From: Thiobacillus sp.
GTDB taxonomy: Bacteria; Pseudomonadota; Gammaproteobacteria; Burkholderiales; Thiobacillaceae
Length of the DNA: 48,501 nt
NCBI GenBank assembly: GCA_030692355.1
Contig: JAUYCF010000063.1
Location: 1 to 48,501 of the forward strand
Direction: 5' to 3'
Shown here: positions 18,246 through 27,165 of the stretch, piece after piece
Numbering within the stretch: the first letter of the stretch is position 1
Layout: each line of letters begins with the position of its first letter
Made by a program: the position numbers and the translations under genes
The notes under the pieces: model-generated
Databases searched by the model: none
Told to the model about the DNA's origin: nothing
What the model saw: the letters and a program-made list of their open reading frames with translations, nothing else

Positions 18246-18353
18246 TCAGAAGAACGAGGCGATCAGGACCGAAAGGACGCTGATCCATGACCAGATGATC
18301 ATTGCGGTCACCACCACCATGGGGAATCCCTGAAAAGTGAAAAGCTGTTTCAT
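18246..18353 (-). CDS. 35-residue single-span membrane peptide at the end of the cbb3 locus
   Basis: A small gene of 36 codons: MKQLFTFQGFPMVVVTAMII, then WSWISVLSVLIASFF. GGAGTG lies seven bases before the ATG, a good ribosome site. The peptide has a short polar N-terminus and one hydrophobic span of about 24 residues. It follows ccoS by 34 bases and ends just before the terminator, so it is probably the last gene of the ccoGHS group. By size and place it may be a small cbb3 subunit or assembly factor analogous to CcoM of Pseudomonas stutzeri, but I cannot show homology. Confidence 0.72.
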   Translation of the reverse strand: MKQLFTFQGFPMVVVTAMIIWSWISVLSVLIASFF

Positions 18354-18387
18354 CGTGCGCACTCCATAAAAGTTGATTGATTTTAGT

Positions 18388-18609
18388 TTACTTGTGCCCG
18401 TTTGGGTACTTGTTCCCGGCAGGATTTTCGTCTTGACGGCTCGGGCGGCGGGTCGGCAACAGGGGGTCGTCGTCGTCCATCAGGATGCGCTCGGCCGGGC
18501 CTTCCAGGTCGTCGAACTGGCCACTCTTGATCGACCAGAACACGCCCACGACGATCAGCAGCACGAATATGCCGGACAGCAAGAACAAAAACCCCATGAT
18601 ACCGCTCAC
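18388..18609 (-). CDS. ccoS: cbb3 oxidase maturation protein CcoS
   Basis: A 73-residue membrane protein needed for heme/copper incorporation into cbb3 oxidase. One N-terminal transmembrane span (MGFLFLLSGIFVLLIVVGVF) is followed by the family signature WSIKSGQFDDLEGPAERIL and a polar tail. The ATG overlaps the stop of the preceding FixH-like gene. An internal Met at residue 5 could be the true start. The C-terminal acidic and Pro-rich tail is longer than in short CcoS proteins. Confidence 0.93.
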   Translation of the reverse strand: MSGIMGFLFLLSGIFVLLIVVGVFWSIKSGQFDDLEGPAERILMDDDDPLLPTRRPSRQDENPAGNKYPNGHK

Positions 18610-19382
18610 GGCGCGGCCAGCTCATGGATGAGCTGATAGTGCATCTCGCGGTCGCGCAACAGGCGCAGCTCGGCCAGCCAGCGTCCACCGGCGGGCACAT
18701 GCAGCACCCCGCCGTAGGTGCCGGCATCAAGTGCGGCGAGCGGCAATACGAGCGCAGCCTCCACGGCGCCAGGACGCTGCAGGCGCAGCTCAACCTCGAT
18801 GCGATCGACGGGCAGGCCGGTGCGATCCCTGACGCGAACCTGGATCGCGCGCGCCAGCTCGCTGCTGTCGAGGCCAGTGACTTCAACCCGCCACCCGAGT
18901 TTCGATTCGCGCTTTTGCTGGGACAGTTCGGACGAGACCGCTTTGGCTGCCGCCTGACCGTGCGTCACCACCCCGGAAAAGCCGCTGTAAACCGCACCGC
19001 CGTCGCTGCCCAGCCACCAGCGCGCAAGCGGTTCGGGCAGTCCTTTGCCGGCAATGTAGAGCAGGCTGCCATTGACCACGACGAGGCCGAGGAAAAATGC
19101 CGTCAGGAGCTTGGGCGCCCAGTGCATGCGTCCGACGCTGTGCCGGCGAAACTGGGTCACCGCAAACAGCACCAGCCCCGCCGCGAGGAATATCGAAATG
19201 TGCATGGCCACCACGTCCAGCCCCGGCCAGCGCCCGACGATGAGAACGAAATATGCGAGCAGCGGGATCAGCCCCGCCAGCAGTGCGCGCAGGATCGGCG
19301 GCAGACCGCGGATGACGCCCCCGATTGCATAAAGGACAAGCACGGCGGCCAGGCCGCCAAGCAGAGAGGTCATCGTAGTCAT
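18606..19382 (-). CDS. FixH/CcoH-like protein with an N-terminal membrane domain
   Basis: A 258-residue protein. The N-terminal third has about four hydrophobic spans (about residues 7-25, 28-50, 57-77, 88-110). The C-terminal portion (about 115-258) looks like the FixH extracytoplasmic domain, with the patterns GWRVEVTG and GTYGGVLHVPAGGRWLAELR. Canonical CcoH/FixH is about 150-170 residues with one span, so this version has an extra membrane block. FixH/CcoH assists cbb3 assembly and copper insertion. It overlaps ccoG by four bases and ccoS by four. The FixH assignment rests on context and C-terminal pattern. Confidence 0.75.
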   Translation of the reverse strand: MTTMTSLLGGLAAVLVLYAIGGVIRGLPPILRALLAGLIPLLAYFVLIVGRWPGLDVVAMHISIFLAAGLVLFAVTQFRRHSVGRMHWAPKLLTAFFLGLVVVNGSLLYIAGKGLPEPLARWWLGSDGGAVYSGFSGVVTHGQAAAKAVSSELSQQKRESKLGWRVEVTGLDSSELARAIQVRVRDRTGLPVDRIEVELRLQRPGAVEAALVLPLAALDAGTYGGVLHVPAGGRWLAELRLLRDREMHYQLIHELAAP

Positions 19383-20815
19383 GGTCGTTTTCCGGGTGCG
19401 TCGAAACGGACGTATTCGACTTTGGCCTCAGCTGGCTTGCCCTGCGGCGTGATGACCAACTCGAAGCGCTGCGTTTGCGCCGCCACCGCCAAAGGCAGCC
19501 GCACGCTTGCCTGCACCAGTGCGCTGTGGCCGGGCTTGATAATGATTTCACTGAAATTGCCGAGATCGAGCGCATCCGCCGGAATGCCGCGCGCGCTGAT
19601 GGCATAGGTCTGGTCCTGCGCCGCCTTGTTGGTGATGCGGATCTGGTAGCGGTTGCGGATGTCTCCATTCGACAGCACGACATAAAGCGGCTGGCGGATC
19701 TGATTGACCGCACGTTCAAAGCTGCCGCGAGTGGCCACGCTGTATGCGAGGTAGGCGGTCATCAGTACCAGTGCCAGGCCGTAGCCGATGGTTTTCAGAT
19801 TTTTCCATTGCGCCTTCGGCGCAGCCGGCACGGGCGAAGCCAGATTCATTTCCGAATCGTAGCGGATCAGGCCGCGCGGAAAGCCGAATGAATCCATGAC
19901 GTTATTGCAGGCGTCGATGCACAGCCCGCACGAGATGCACTTGTATTGCAGGCCCTCGCGGATATCGATGCCGACCGGACAGACCTGCACGCACAGGCCG
20001 CAATCGACGCAATCGCCCACCCCCTTTTCGTGGCGCTCGGCCAGGGTGCGCTGGCCGGCACGCGCGGGGGCCCGTCCGTGCGCCGCTTCGCCGCGCCGGG
20101 CGTCGTAATGCACGGCCAGGGTCTCGGGCTCGTACATCACGCTCTGGAAGCGGCCGTACGGGCAGACATAGGTGCAGATCTGCTCGCGCATCAGGCCGGC
20201 CGCGACATAAGTCGACAACGTGAGAATGCCAGCCGTGATGTAGGCGGCGGGCGCGGCCTGGCCAGTAAAAAAGTCCACCAACAGCTGCGGTGCATAGGTG
20301 AAATAGGCGACAAAGGTGAGGCCCGTCCAGAACGAAGCCAGCATCCACAAGGCATGGGTGCCGCCGACCTTGGCCAGCTTTTCGGAATTCCACGGCTGAC
20401 GGTGGAGTCGCATCCGCGCCGGGCGCTCGCCCTGGGCCAGATGCTCGATCCAGATGAAGAAGTCGGTCCACAGAGTCTGGAAGCAGAAGTAGCCGCAGAA
20501 CGCACGGCCGACCAGCCCGGTGACGAAAAACAGCAGAATGGCGGCAATGAACAGCAGCAGCGCCAGCCAGATGACATCCTGCGGATAGACCGTCAGCCCG
20601 AAGATCAGGAAGCGGCGGCCGGGGAGATCGAACAGAACCGCCTGCGCCGGGGCATCCAGGCGCTGCCAAGGCAGCCAAGGCAGCAGAAAATAAATCGCAT
20701 AGGCCAGCGCCAGAACCGAAGTCTTGAAACGTCGAAAACGCCCCTTTACCGAACGGGTGAAGATGGGAATGCGCTTCTGGTAAAGCTCGGACTGGTCTTT
20801 TTGACCTGTTTGCAT
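19379..20815 (-). CDS. ccoG: cbb3 oxidase accessory protein CcoG (RdxA/FixG)
   Basis: A 478-residue membrane ferredoxin-like cupric reductase supporting cbb3 maturation. Several transmembrane spans occupy residues about 30-230. The dicluster motif CVDCGLCVQVCP then CISCGLCIDACN lies near residues 265-305. A C-terminal Ig-like domain follows. The start MQTGQKDQSELYQKRIPIF at 20815 replaces a longer reading that runs through the preceding terminator. It is the first gene of the ccoG-H-S group, separated from ccoP by that terminator. Confidence 0.96.
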   Translation of the reverse strand: MQTGQKDQSELYQKRIPIFTRSVKGRFRRFKTSVLALAYAIYFLLPWLPWQRLDAPAQAVLFDLPGRRFLIFGLTVYPQDVIWLALLLFIAAILLFFVTGLVGRAFCGYFCFQTLWTDFFIWIEHLAQGERPARMRLHRQPWNSEKLAKVGGTHALWMLASFWTGLTFVAYFTYAPQLLVDFFTGQAAPAAYITAGILTLSTYVAAGLMREQICTYVCPYGRFQSVMYEPETLAVHYDARRGEAAHGRAPARAGQRTLAERHEKGVGDCVDCGLCVQVCPVGIDIREGLQYKCISCGLCIDACNNVMDSFGFPRGLIRYDSEMNLASPVPAAPKAQWKNLKTIGYGLALVLMTAYLAYSVATRGSFERAVNQIRQPLYVVLSNGDIRNRYQIRITNKAAQDQTYAISARGIPADALDLGNFSEIIIKPGHSALVQASVRLPLAVAAQTQRFELVITPQGKPAEAKVEYVRFDAPGKRP

Positions 20816-20840
20816 GGTGCGACCGCTTAAATGGATGGGA

Positions 20841-20868
20841 AACAAAAGCCCCCGCGAGCGGGGGCTTT
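20841..20868 (-). terminator. Terminator after ccoNOQP
   Basis: An 11-bp perfect stem (AAAGCCCCCGC/GCGGGGGCTTT, 20845-20868) with a 2-nt loop, followed on the minus strand by TTGTTT. It lies between the ccoP stop and the ccoG start and should separate the structural operon from the assembly operon, or reduce read-through. Confidence 0.85.
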
Positions 20869-20892
20869 GCTCATCTCCGTCATCCGAAGGCC

Positions 20893-21807
20893 CTACTGCC
20901 CGCCGCCCAGTTCATGAACGTAGACTGTCAAAACCTTGATTTGTTCGGGTAACAGACGTCCGGACCATGCCGGCATCACGCCCCTGTTGAGGCCGCTTGC
21001 GATGACGCCGCGTATCGCCGCAACCTTGCCTTCATCCGTATCCGCGGCCGGCACGTTAGCCCACAACCAGATATTGTCGGTCAGATTGGGCGTGCCCATG
21101 TCCTGACGTCCCCTGGCATCGCTGCCGTGGCAGGCGTGGCAGCCCGCGGCATCGCCATGGAACAGCACTTTGCCGGCGGCCGCTTTAGCGGTGTCGTGGC
21201 CAATCCCGGAGAGGCTGGCCACGAAATTCGCCAGCTGGTCGATCTCCGTGCCGACAAGCACTTCACTGAAGGCCGGCATGTAGCCGCGGCGTCCGCCCAT
21301 CAAGGTTTCATGAATCTTTTCGTACGATCCGCCGTACAGCCAGTCGTCGTCGGTCAGGTCGGGGAAGAAACCGATCATGCCCTGGCCGCCTGCCTGGTGG
21401 CACGGTGCGCAATTGTCCGCGAACAGCGTCTTGCCCGCGGAAATGACAAAGCCGCTCATCTCCGGATCCTTGGCAATCTCCTCGTAGGACATCGCCTCCA
21501 CCTTGTCGAAGTAGGGCTTTTGCGCGATCGCGGCCTTGTTCATATCTGCCAGCAACAGTGCGCGGGTGTTCCAGCTGTGCGTTTTGGCTTCGCCTTCGCT
21601 GTTGACGTAGGAGATTTTTGAAACTCCGCCGATCCAGCCTTTGCCAAACGGCCACGATGGGTAGATCGTCCAGTACACGAGGGCGAAGATCACCGTGGCG
21701 TAGAACGTGTAGACCCACCATACCGGCAGCGGGTTGTTGTATTCCTGCAGATCGCCGTCCCAGACATGACCCGTGGTCGGAACCGTTTGTGGTTTTTGCT
21801 CGCTCAT
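20893..21807 (-). CDS. ccoP: cbb3 oxidase diheme subunit CcoP
   Basis: A 304-residue membrane-anchored diheme cytochrome c that passes electrons to CcoO. The N-terminus carries the family motif around residues 15-30 (WDGDLQEYNNPLPVWW) and a transmembrane span (about 30-50). The heme motifs are CAPCH (133-137) and CHACH (223-227), each with a downstream Met. The ATG overlaps the ccoQ stop. It is last in ccoN-O-Q-P and followed by a terminator. Confidence 0.97.
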   Translation of the reverse strand: MSEQKPQTVPTTGHVWDGDLQEYNNPLPVWWVYTFYATVIFALVYWTIYPSWPFGKGWIGGVSKISYVNSEGEAKTHSWNTRALLLADMNKAAIAQKPYFDKVEAMSYEEIAKDPEMSGFVISAGKTLFADNCAPCHQAGGQGMIGFFPDLTDDDWLYGGSYEKIHETLMGGRRGYMPAFSEVLVGTEIDQLANFVASLSGIGHDTAKAAAGKVLFHGDAAGCHACHGSDARGRQDMGTPNLTDNIWLWANVPAADTDEGKVAAIRGVIASGLNRGVMPAWSGRLLPEQIKVLTVYVHELGGGQ

Positions 21808-22001
21808 TGCTTGTCCTTCGTGTCGTCTTGATCGCCTGGCCGGTCGTCGAGAAACGGAATGTCGCGGTAGGACTCCAGTTGCGCGCTCCGCTTTTTGCTA
21901 CCGTAGACGTAAATCACGATACCGATAAAGGTGACGAAAAAAATGATCAGGGCCAGCGGCTTGGTGTTCTCGGGTTTGGAAAACCACATCAACCATTCCA
22001 T
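21804..22001 (-). CDS. ccoQ: cbb3 oxidase small subunit CcoQ
   Basis: A 65-residue single-span membrane protein that stabilises the cbb3 complex. MEWLMWFSKPENTKPLALII is followed by the hydrophobic span and a charged C-terminus, YVYGSKKRSAQLESYRDIP. A GGAGG seven bases before the ATG at 22001 selects this start over the in-frame GTG two codons upstream. It lies between ccoO and ccoP. Confidence 0.92.
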   Translation of the reverse strand: MEWLMWFSKPENTKPLALIIFFVTFIGIVIYVYGSKKRSAQLESYRDIPFLDDRPGDQDDTKDKQ

Positions 22002-22025
22002 GCTCACGCCTCCAGCCCTACCCGA

Positions 22026-22772
22026 TTAGCGATTGTCGACAAATGCGTCGTCGGCATACTTGCTGAAGTCAACCATGGTCCCCAGCACCTGCAGATACGC
22101 CACCATGGCGTCCATTTCTGAAATACCCGAGCGATCGCCATCGTAGTTGCCGAAGTTGGCCTGTTCGATCAGGTTTTTCCGCGCATCGGGGATGTGGAGC
22201 TGCCCGGCCACGGTTTCACCGAACCGGGTCACATTGGCGCCGTATTCGGCCTGTGACAGCGAATACGGTACGCCGACCTTGCGCAATGCATTCATTCGGC
22301 CAACGAGATCGGAAAGGTCCAGCGGGGTCGACAACAGCCACGGGTAATTTGGCATTACCGACTCGGGCACCATCGAACGCGGCGCCACCATATGCTGCAC
22401 GTGCCACTCGTTGGAGTACTTGCCGCCAACCCGCGCCAGGTCGGGACCGGTGCGCTTGGAACCCCACTGGAAGGGATGGTCGAATTGCGACTCCGCCGCC
22501 AGAGAATAATGGCCATAACGCAGCTTTTCATCGCGAAACGGGCGAATCATCTGCGAATGGCAGGTGTAGCAACCTTCGCGGATATAGATGTCGCGGCCGC
22601 GCTGTTCCAGCGGGGTATAGGGGCGCACGCCCTCGACTTTTTCTATGGTCTCGTCGATGAAGAATAGTGGCGCGATTTCCACCAGACCGCCGACGCTGAT
22701 CGCCAGCATGGTCAATACGGACATCAGACCGATGTTGGTTTCGATCCATTCGTGTTTAAAGTTGATATTCAT
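22026..22772 (-). CDS. ccoO: cbb3 oxidase monoheme subunit CcoO
   Basis: A 248-residue membrane-anchored monoheme cytochrome c. An N-terminal span (about residues 14-32) precedes the heme motif [11 protein letters not shown] (68-72 for CxxCH). MPNYPWLL supplies the conserved Met region. Start 22772 ([15 protein letters not shown]) has GGAAG upstream; a longer frame overlapping ccoN is spurious. It follows ccoN by 17 bases. Confidence 0.97.
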   Translation of the reverse strand: MNINFKHEWIETNIGLMSVLTMLAISVGGLVEIAPLFFIDETIEKVEGVRPYTPLEQRGRDIYIREGCYTCHSQMIRPFRDEKLRYGHYSLAAESQFDHPFQWGSKRTGPDLARVGGKYSNEWHVQHMVAPRSMVPESVMPNYPWLLSTPLDLSDLVGRMNALRKVGVPYSLSQAEYGANVTRFGETVAGQLHIPDARKNLIEQANFGNYDGDRSGISEMDAMVAYLQVLGTMVDFSKYADDAFVDNR

Positions 22773-22789
22773 ATCGTATCTTCCCTGAA

Positions 22790-24244
22790 TCAGGCCTGGG
22801 CCATCCTGACGGCCAGCCCGGCATCCGGCGCAGCGCTTTCGCGCTTGCCCTGACGGATGGTCATGAATATGTTGATCGCCATCAGCACGGTGCCGGTGAG
22901 GAAGAACATGCCGCCGATGGCGCGCATCGCATAGAACGGCATCATCGCCGCCACGGATTCGACGAACGAGTACTGCAGGTTGCCGAACTCGTCGAACGCA
23001 CGCCACATCAGACCCTGGGTAATGCCGGAAATCCACATCGCGACGATGTACAGCACGATGCCGATGGTGGCCAGCCAGAAGTGCCATTCAATCAGCTTGC
23101 GGCTGTAAAGCGTGGTGTCCCACAGCCTGGGCATCATGTGATACAGCGAACCGAAGGAAATCATCGCCACCCAGCCCAGCGCTCCGGAGTGAACGTGGCC
23201 GACGGTCCAGTCGGTGTAGTGCGACAGCGCGTTGACTTCCTTCAGCGACATCATCGGGCCTTCGAAGGTCGACATGCCGTAGAACGACAGCGCGACGATC
23301 ATGAAGCGCATCACCGGGTCGGTACGCAGTTTGTCCCAGGCACCCGACAGGGTCATGATGCCGTTGATCATGCCGCCCCACGAGGGCATCAGCAGCAGGA
23401 TCGAGAAGGCGGCGGCCAGCGACGAGGTCCAGTCGGGCAGCGCGGTCCAGTGCAGGTGGTGCGCCCCCACCCACATGTACATGAAGCTCAACGCCCAGAA
23501 GTGAACTACCGACAGACGGTAGGAGTAGATCGGGCGGCCGGCCTGCTTGGGCACGAAGTAATACATCATGCCAAGGAAGGCCGCGGTCAGGAAGAAGCCC
23601 ACCGCATTGTGACCGTACCACCACTGAACCATCGCGTCCTGGGTGCCGGAGAACAGGCTGTACGACTTCATCGAGAACAGATCGACGGGCACCGCCAGGT
23701 TATTGAAGGTATGCAGCAGCGCGGTGGCCAGGATAAAAGACAGGTAGAACCAGTTGGCGACGTAGATGTGCGGCTGCTTGCGGCGCATGATGGTGCCGAC
23801 ATACAGGATCAGGTAGGCCACCCAGACAACCTCGATCAGGAGATCGATCGGCCACTCCATTTCAGCATACTCGCGGCCCTGCGAATAACCCATCACATAG
23901 GACAACGCCGCCAGCACGATGATGGTCTGCCAACCCCAGAAGGTGAAGCTGGCCATGCCGTCGGAAAACAGGCGAGCCTGGCAGGTGCGCTGAACCACGT
24001 AGTAAGAAGTGGCGAACAGCGCCGATCCGCCGAAACCGAAGATCACCGCGCTGGTATGAACCGGGCGGAAGCGGCCAAATGAGAAATACGGGCTGTCGAA
24101 ATTCAGAAACGGCCAGGCCAGCTCGGCGGCGATGTATACGCCGACGGACATGCCGACGACCGCCCAGACAAGCGACATGACGGCAAACTTTTTGACGATG
24201 TCAAAGTTGTACTGCTCTGCACCGGAATATGCTGTGACCGCCAT
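22790..24244 (-). CDS. ccoN: cbb3 oxidase catalytic subunit CcoN
   Basis: A 484-residue heme-copper oxidase subunit I (type C) reducing O2 to water with high affinity. Metal-ligand regions are visible: [15 protein letters not shown] (heme His), [13 protein letters not shown] (CuB/Tyr region), [13 protein letters not shown] (CuB His pair) and [11 protein letters not shown] (heme ligands). About twelve transmembrane spans. AGGAGC lies a few bases before the ATG. It opens the ccoNOQP operon. Confidence 0.98.
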   Translation of the reverse strand: MAVTAYSGAEQYNFDIVKKFAVMSLVWAVVGMSVGVYIAAELAWPFLNFDSPYFSFGRFRPVHTSAVIFGFGGSALFATSYYVVQRTCQARLFSDGMASFTFWGWQTIIVLAALSYVMGYSQGREYAEMEWPIDLLIEVVWVAYLILYVGTIMRRKQPHIYVANWFYLSFILATALLHTFNNLAVPVDLFSMKSYSLFSGTQDAMVQWWYGHNAVGFFLTAAFLGMMYYFVPKQAGRPIYSYRLSVVHFWALSFMYMWVGAHHLHWTALPDWTSSLAAAFSILLLMPSWGGMINGIMTLSGAWDKLRTDPVMRFMIVALSFYGMSTFEGPMMSLKEVNALSHYTDWTVGHVHSGALGWVAMISFGSLYHMMPRLWDTTLYSRKLIEWHFWLATIGIVLYIVAMWISGITQGLMWRAFDEFGNLQYSFVESVAAMMPFYAMRAIGGMFFLTGTVLMAINIFMTIRQGKRESAAPDAGLAVRMAQA

Positions 24245-24367
24245 CGACCGCTCCTGTTGTACCTGAAATAGTGCCTGTCATAAAACCAGCAACTGTACTT
24301 AGTATAAATTGCAAACGCGCCGAATTATAAGTAAGCGGCGCGCCGCCCGCAAGCAGGCCGGCATGGA
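24245..24367. other. ccoN upstream region, no FNR box seen
   Basis: AT-richer intergenic stretch between the SCO gene and ccoN. On the minus strand TATAAT (24324-24329) and TATACT (24301-24306) are possible -10 boxes. No TTGAT-N4-ATCAA site is visible, although cbb3 operons usually carry one. Confidence 0.5.
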
Positions 24368-24961
24368 TCAGGGTGCCGCCAGCAAGGTCCTCAAATCCTG
24401 GGCAATAGCGTCAGGGCTGCTGCCATAAGGCATGAGTAGTCGTAAATTTCCTTTCTGATCATAAACATAGGTTCCGGCGCTATGGTCGATCAAATAGTCG
24501 TCCACAGCCTTTACCGCAGTCTTTTGATAGACCACTTTGTATTCTTTCACCAGCTGTTTCAGCGTTGCCTCATCGGAATACATCCCTAAAAAGCCCGGAT
24601 TGAAAGCCGGCACAAACTGCTTAAGCAGCTCCGGGGTATCGCGTTGCGGGTCCACTGTAATGAAAATTACCTGCACCTGTTCGGCCTGCGGCCCGAGTTG
24701 CCGCAGCGCCACCGCAAAATCCGACAGCGTGGTGGGACAGACGTCCGGGCAATGGATGTAGCCAAAGAAAACGGCCACCGCCTTTCCTTTGAAATCCGCC
24801 AGGGTCCGCACCTGCCCATGATGGTCGGTCAGCCTGAAGTCCCGCGCGAAGGTGGCACCGGTAATGTCGGTCGCCAGGAATGATGAAGGCTGCGGGGCGG
24901 GCTGGCAGCCGGCCAGGGTGAGGGTCGCCATGACGCAGGCGGCAAGGAGCCAGCTTTTCAT
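24368..24961 (-). CDS. SCO1/SenC copper chaperone lipoprotein
   Basis: A 197-residue thioredoxin-fold copper chaperone delivering Cu to oxidase. The lipoprotein signal is MKSWLLAACVMATLTLAGC. The copper site is CPDVCP with the distal His in IDHSAGTYVYD. Length is typical. Its ATG overlaps the stop of the Rrf2 regulator gene by four bases. Proximity to ccoN suggests it serves cbb3 CuB, although SCO proteins are better known for the CuA centre of aa3 oxidases. Confidence 0.95.
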   Translation of the reverse strand: MKSWLLAACVMATLTLAGCQPAPQPSSFLATDITGATFARDFRLTDHHGQVRTLADFKGKAVAVFFGYIHCPDVCPTTLSDFAVALRQLGPQAEQVQVIFITVDPQRDTPELLKQFVPAFNPGFLGMYSDEATLKQLVKEYKVVYQKTAVKAVDDYLIDHSAGTYVYDQKGNLRLLMPYGSSPDAIAQDLRTLLAAP

Positions 24962-25422
24962 ATGTTGGCCTGCTCGAACAGCATCCCGGGAACGTCGGCA
25001 AGGCGGTACTTGCCGGTTTCAACCGCCTTGGCCAGTTTTCCCAGCGTGGTGTCCTGCAGCATTTCGATGATTTTCATCTTCACCGGCACCCATCGGAAAT
25101 GCAGCGGGCAGGCGGTTTCATCACTGCATTTCTTGAGCCCCAGCATGCAGTTTTCGGTAAACGTCGGGCCTTCGGTCAGCAGCAGGATTTGCATGAGTGT
25201 GATGTTGTCGCCATTCTCGCGCAGGCAGAAACCACCCAGACGGCCACGGGAGGAAAGCAGCAGGTTGCCCTTGGCCAGGCCCTGCAGGATTTTGGCGAGA
25301 TACGGCGCGGGCACGCCGAGCTGCGCGGCGACATCCTTGTTCAGTACGGGCGTGGTGCTCGACTGGGTGGCCATATAGATCAGCGCCTGCACGGCATATT
25401 GACTGGTTCGGGAAAGGATCAT
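24958..25422 (-). CDS. Rrf2-family regulator with a three-cysteine cluster site
   Basis: A 154-residue winged-helix regulator. MILSRTSQYAVQALIYMATQ is the typical Rrf2 opening. The DNA-recognition segment is VAAQLGVPAPYLAKILQGLA, and SSRGRLGGFCL is the wing. Cys92, Cys99 and Cys105 (spacing C-x6-C-x5-C) match the region that binds an Fe-S cluster in IscR and NsrR. It probably senses NO, oxygen or redox and may control the sco-cco genes that follow; this is inference from position. Start 25422 has GAG-type sequence upstream; the longer reading adds 13 residues. Confidence 0.9.
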   Translation of the reverse strand: MILSRTSQYAVQALIYMATQSSTTPVLNKDVAAQLGVPAPYLAKILQGLAKGNLLLSSRGRLGGFCLRENGDNITLMQILLLTEGPTFTENCMLGLKKCSDETACPLHFRWVPVKMKIIEMLQDTTLGKLAKAVETGKYRLADVPGMLFEQANI

Positions 25423-25470
25423 CTCGTGCTCTTGCGTATGAATTGACTCAATATAAAACAATCCTGTCCG

Positions 25471-25517
25471 AATATCCAGTTAGCGACCTGATTTCCCATA
25501 TAAATCAAATGGATATT
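25471..25517. promoter_or_regulatory. Inverted repeat upstream of the Rrf2 gene
   Basis: AATATCCA (25471-25478) and TGGATATT (25510-25517) form a perfect 8-bp inverted repeat about 50-95 bases before the rrf2 start. Inside lies a second short repeat, GATTT...AAATC. Rrf2 regulators commonly autoregulate, so this is a candidate operator. A TATATT-like -10 lies closer to the gene (minus strand, near 25450). Confidence 0.4.
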
Positions 25518-25585
25518 GCCCTCAGTGCGCGGACGGCCAGCGGCACGAGACCCATGCAGCCCGAATCAGTTCGGGTCATCGCCGG

Positions 25586-26248
25586 CTATTCAGGCAAGCT
25601 TAGCCATTGCAGTGTTGTTTTTGAAGCGCTTTCTTCATGAAGAAAGTGCTGTACGCCCAGACACGGATCGGGCAGCCGCGCGCGCAGCGCGGCAATATTC
25701 TCGGCCTGGCGGGCCATTGCCGGGTAGATGTGGTTGCCCACCCAGCCGGCCCATGGCAGCTGCCGCCGGGCGATCGACTCCGCGGTCAGCAGCGCATGGT
25801 TGAGGCAGCCCAGGCGCAGGCCCACCACCAGCACGACCGGAAGGCCCAGGCGCTGCGCCAGATCCGCCATGTCGTCGCGCTCGTTCAAGGGCACCCGCCA
25901 GCCGCCCGCACCTTCGACCACCACCACGTCTGCCGCAGCAGCAAGCCGCCCATACGCCGCGGCAATGACATCCAGTTCGATCCGCACACCGGCCCGCGCT
26001 GCGGCGATATGCGGCGCAACCGGTTCAGCAAAGGCGTAAGGATTGACATCGCGCAGGTCGGCCGCGACGTTGGCCGCCTGCAGCAGCGCCGTCACATCCC
26101 CGTTCAGTTCGCCCGGCGCGCTGCCTGCCGACACCGGCTTCATCGCCGCCACGCGCAGGCCGCGCGCGCGCAGGGCATGAATCAGCGCCACCGCCACCCG
26201 CGTCTTGCCGACGCCGGTATCGGTGCCGGTGACGAACAGGCCTTTCAC
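25586..26248 (-). CDS. bioD: Dethiobiotin synthetase
   Basis: A 220-residue ATP-dependent carboxylase forming dethiobiotin from DAPA and CO2. GTDTGVGKTRVA is the P-loop, MKPVSAGS carries the conserved Lys, and VVVEGAGGWRVPL is the family signature. Length is normal. It overlaps bioC by four bases and is last in the bioB-F-H-C-D run. Confidence 0.97.
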   Translation of the reverse strand: MKGLFVTGTDTGVGKTRVAVALIHALRARGLRVAAMKPVSAGSAPGELNGDVTALLQAANVAADLRDVNPYAFAEPVAPHIAAARAGVRIELDVIAAAYGRLAAAADVVVVEGAGGWRVPLNERDDMADLAQRLGLPVVLVVGLRLGCLNHALLTAESIARRQLPWAGWVGNHIYPAMARQAENIAALRARLPDPCLGVQHFLHEESASKTTLQWLSLPE

Positions 26249-27165
26249 ACCCGGCCCAGTTTCTTCTTGCGCTCGCCGATGGCGAACTCGATCACCTGGC
26301 GCCCGTCTTCGCGCCGCGTCTTGTCGCCTGCCCAGGCGTGGCCATAGACCACTTCGAAGGTGGCCGGCAGGCGGCCTTCCAGCCGTTGCGATTCATACGC
26401 CTGCTCCAGCCGCGCCCACGCCGATTTGCCGAACAGGCCGCGGCGACGCGCCGCCGCCGCATTGTGTGCGCCGATGCCCTTGAGGTCGCGCATCAGGCTT
26501 TTGAGGTCGGCGTAGGTCAGGGTCAGCATGTCCATTTCCATCACCGGGCTGGCAAAGCCGGCGTGGATCAGCATGTCGCCGATGTCGTGCAGGTCGACGA
26601 AGCGATTGACGTGCGGCGCATCGTCGATGGCCGTGAATGCCGCGCGCAATTCCTTCAGCGTGTCGGGGCCGAAGGTGGCGAAGATCAGCAAGCCGCCCGG
26701 CGCCAGCACCTGATGGAAGCCCTTGAGGGTGGCTTCAAGATCGTGCGCCCACTGCAGCGCCAGGCTCGACCAGACGAGGTTCATGCTGTTGGGCGCCAGC
26801 GGCAGCCGCGCCATGTCGGCGCACAGCATGTGGGTGGGGCTTGAGGGATTGGGGGTGAGGCGCCGCAGGGTGCGCTGCGCCCAGGTCGGTTGCGGCAGGC
26901 GCGCACGCGTCGCGGAAAGCATGGCCGGGGCGATGTCGAGGGCGCAGCATTCGGCCTCCGCATAGCGCGACCGCAGATGTGCCAGACCATAGCCGGTGCC
27001 GCTGCCGACATCGAGCACGCGGCCCGGCTGCAGGGTCATGTAGTCAAGCCGCTCGAGCAGGCGGTCGCATACCTCGCGCTGCAGCACCGCGTGCGCGTCG
27101 TAGCTGGCGGCGGCATGGCCGAAGGCGCGCCGCACTTCGGCGAAATCGAGTTCGGGTTCAGTCAT
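26245..27165 (-). CDS. bioC: Malonyl-ACP O-methyltransferase BioC
   Basis: A 306-residue SAM methyltransferase that methyl-esterifies malonyl-ACP to start pimelate synthesis. RRAFGHAAASYDAHAVLQ is the N-terminal BioC signature, and VLDVGSGTGYGLAHL binds SAM. A loop with extra residues around LRRLTPNPSSPTH is longer than in E. coli BioC. Start MTEPELDF (27165) overlaps the end of bioH by eight bases. Confidence 0.96.
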   Translation of the reverse strand: MTEPELDFAEVRRAFGHAAASYDAHAVLQREVCDRLLERLDYMTLQPGRVLDVGSGTGYGLAHLRSRYAEAECCALDIAPAMLSATRARLPQPTWAQRTLRRLTPNPSSPTHMLCADMARLPLAPNSMNLVWSSLALQWAHDLEATLKGFHQVLAPGGLLIFATFGPDTLKELRAAFTAIDDAPHVNRFVDLHDIGDMLIHAGFASPVMEMDMLTLTYADLKSLMRDLKGIGAHNAAAARRRGLFGKSAWARLEQAYESQRLEGRLPATFEVVYGHAWAGDKTRREDGRQVIEFAIGERKKKLGRV

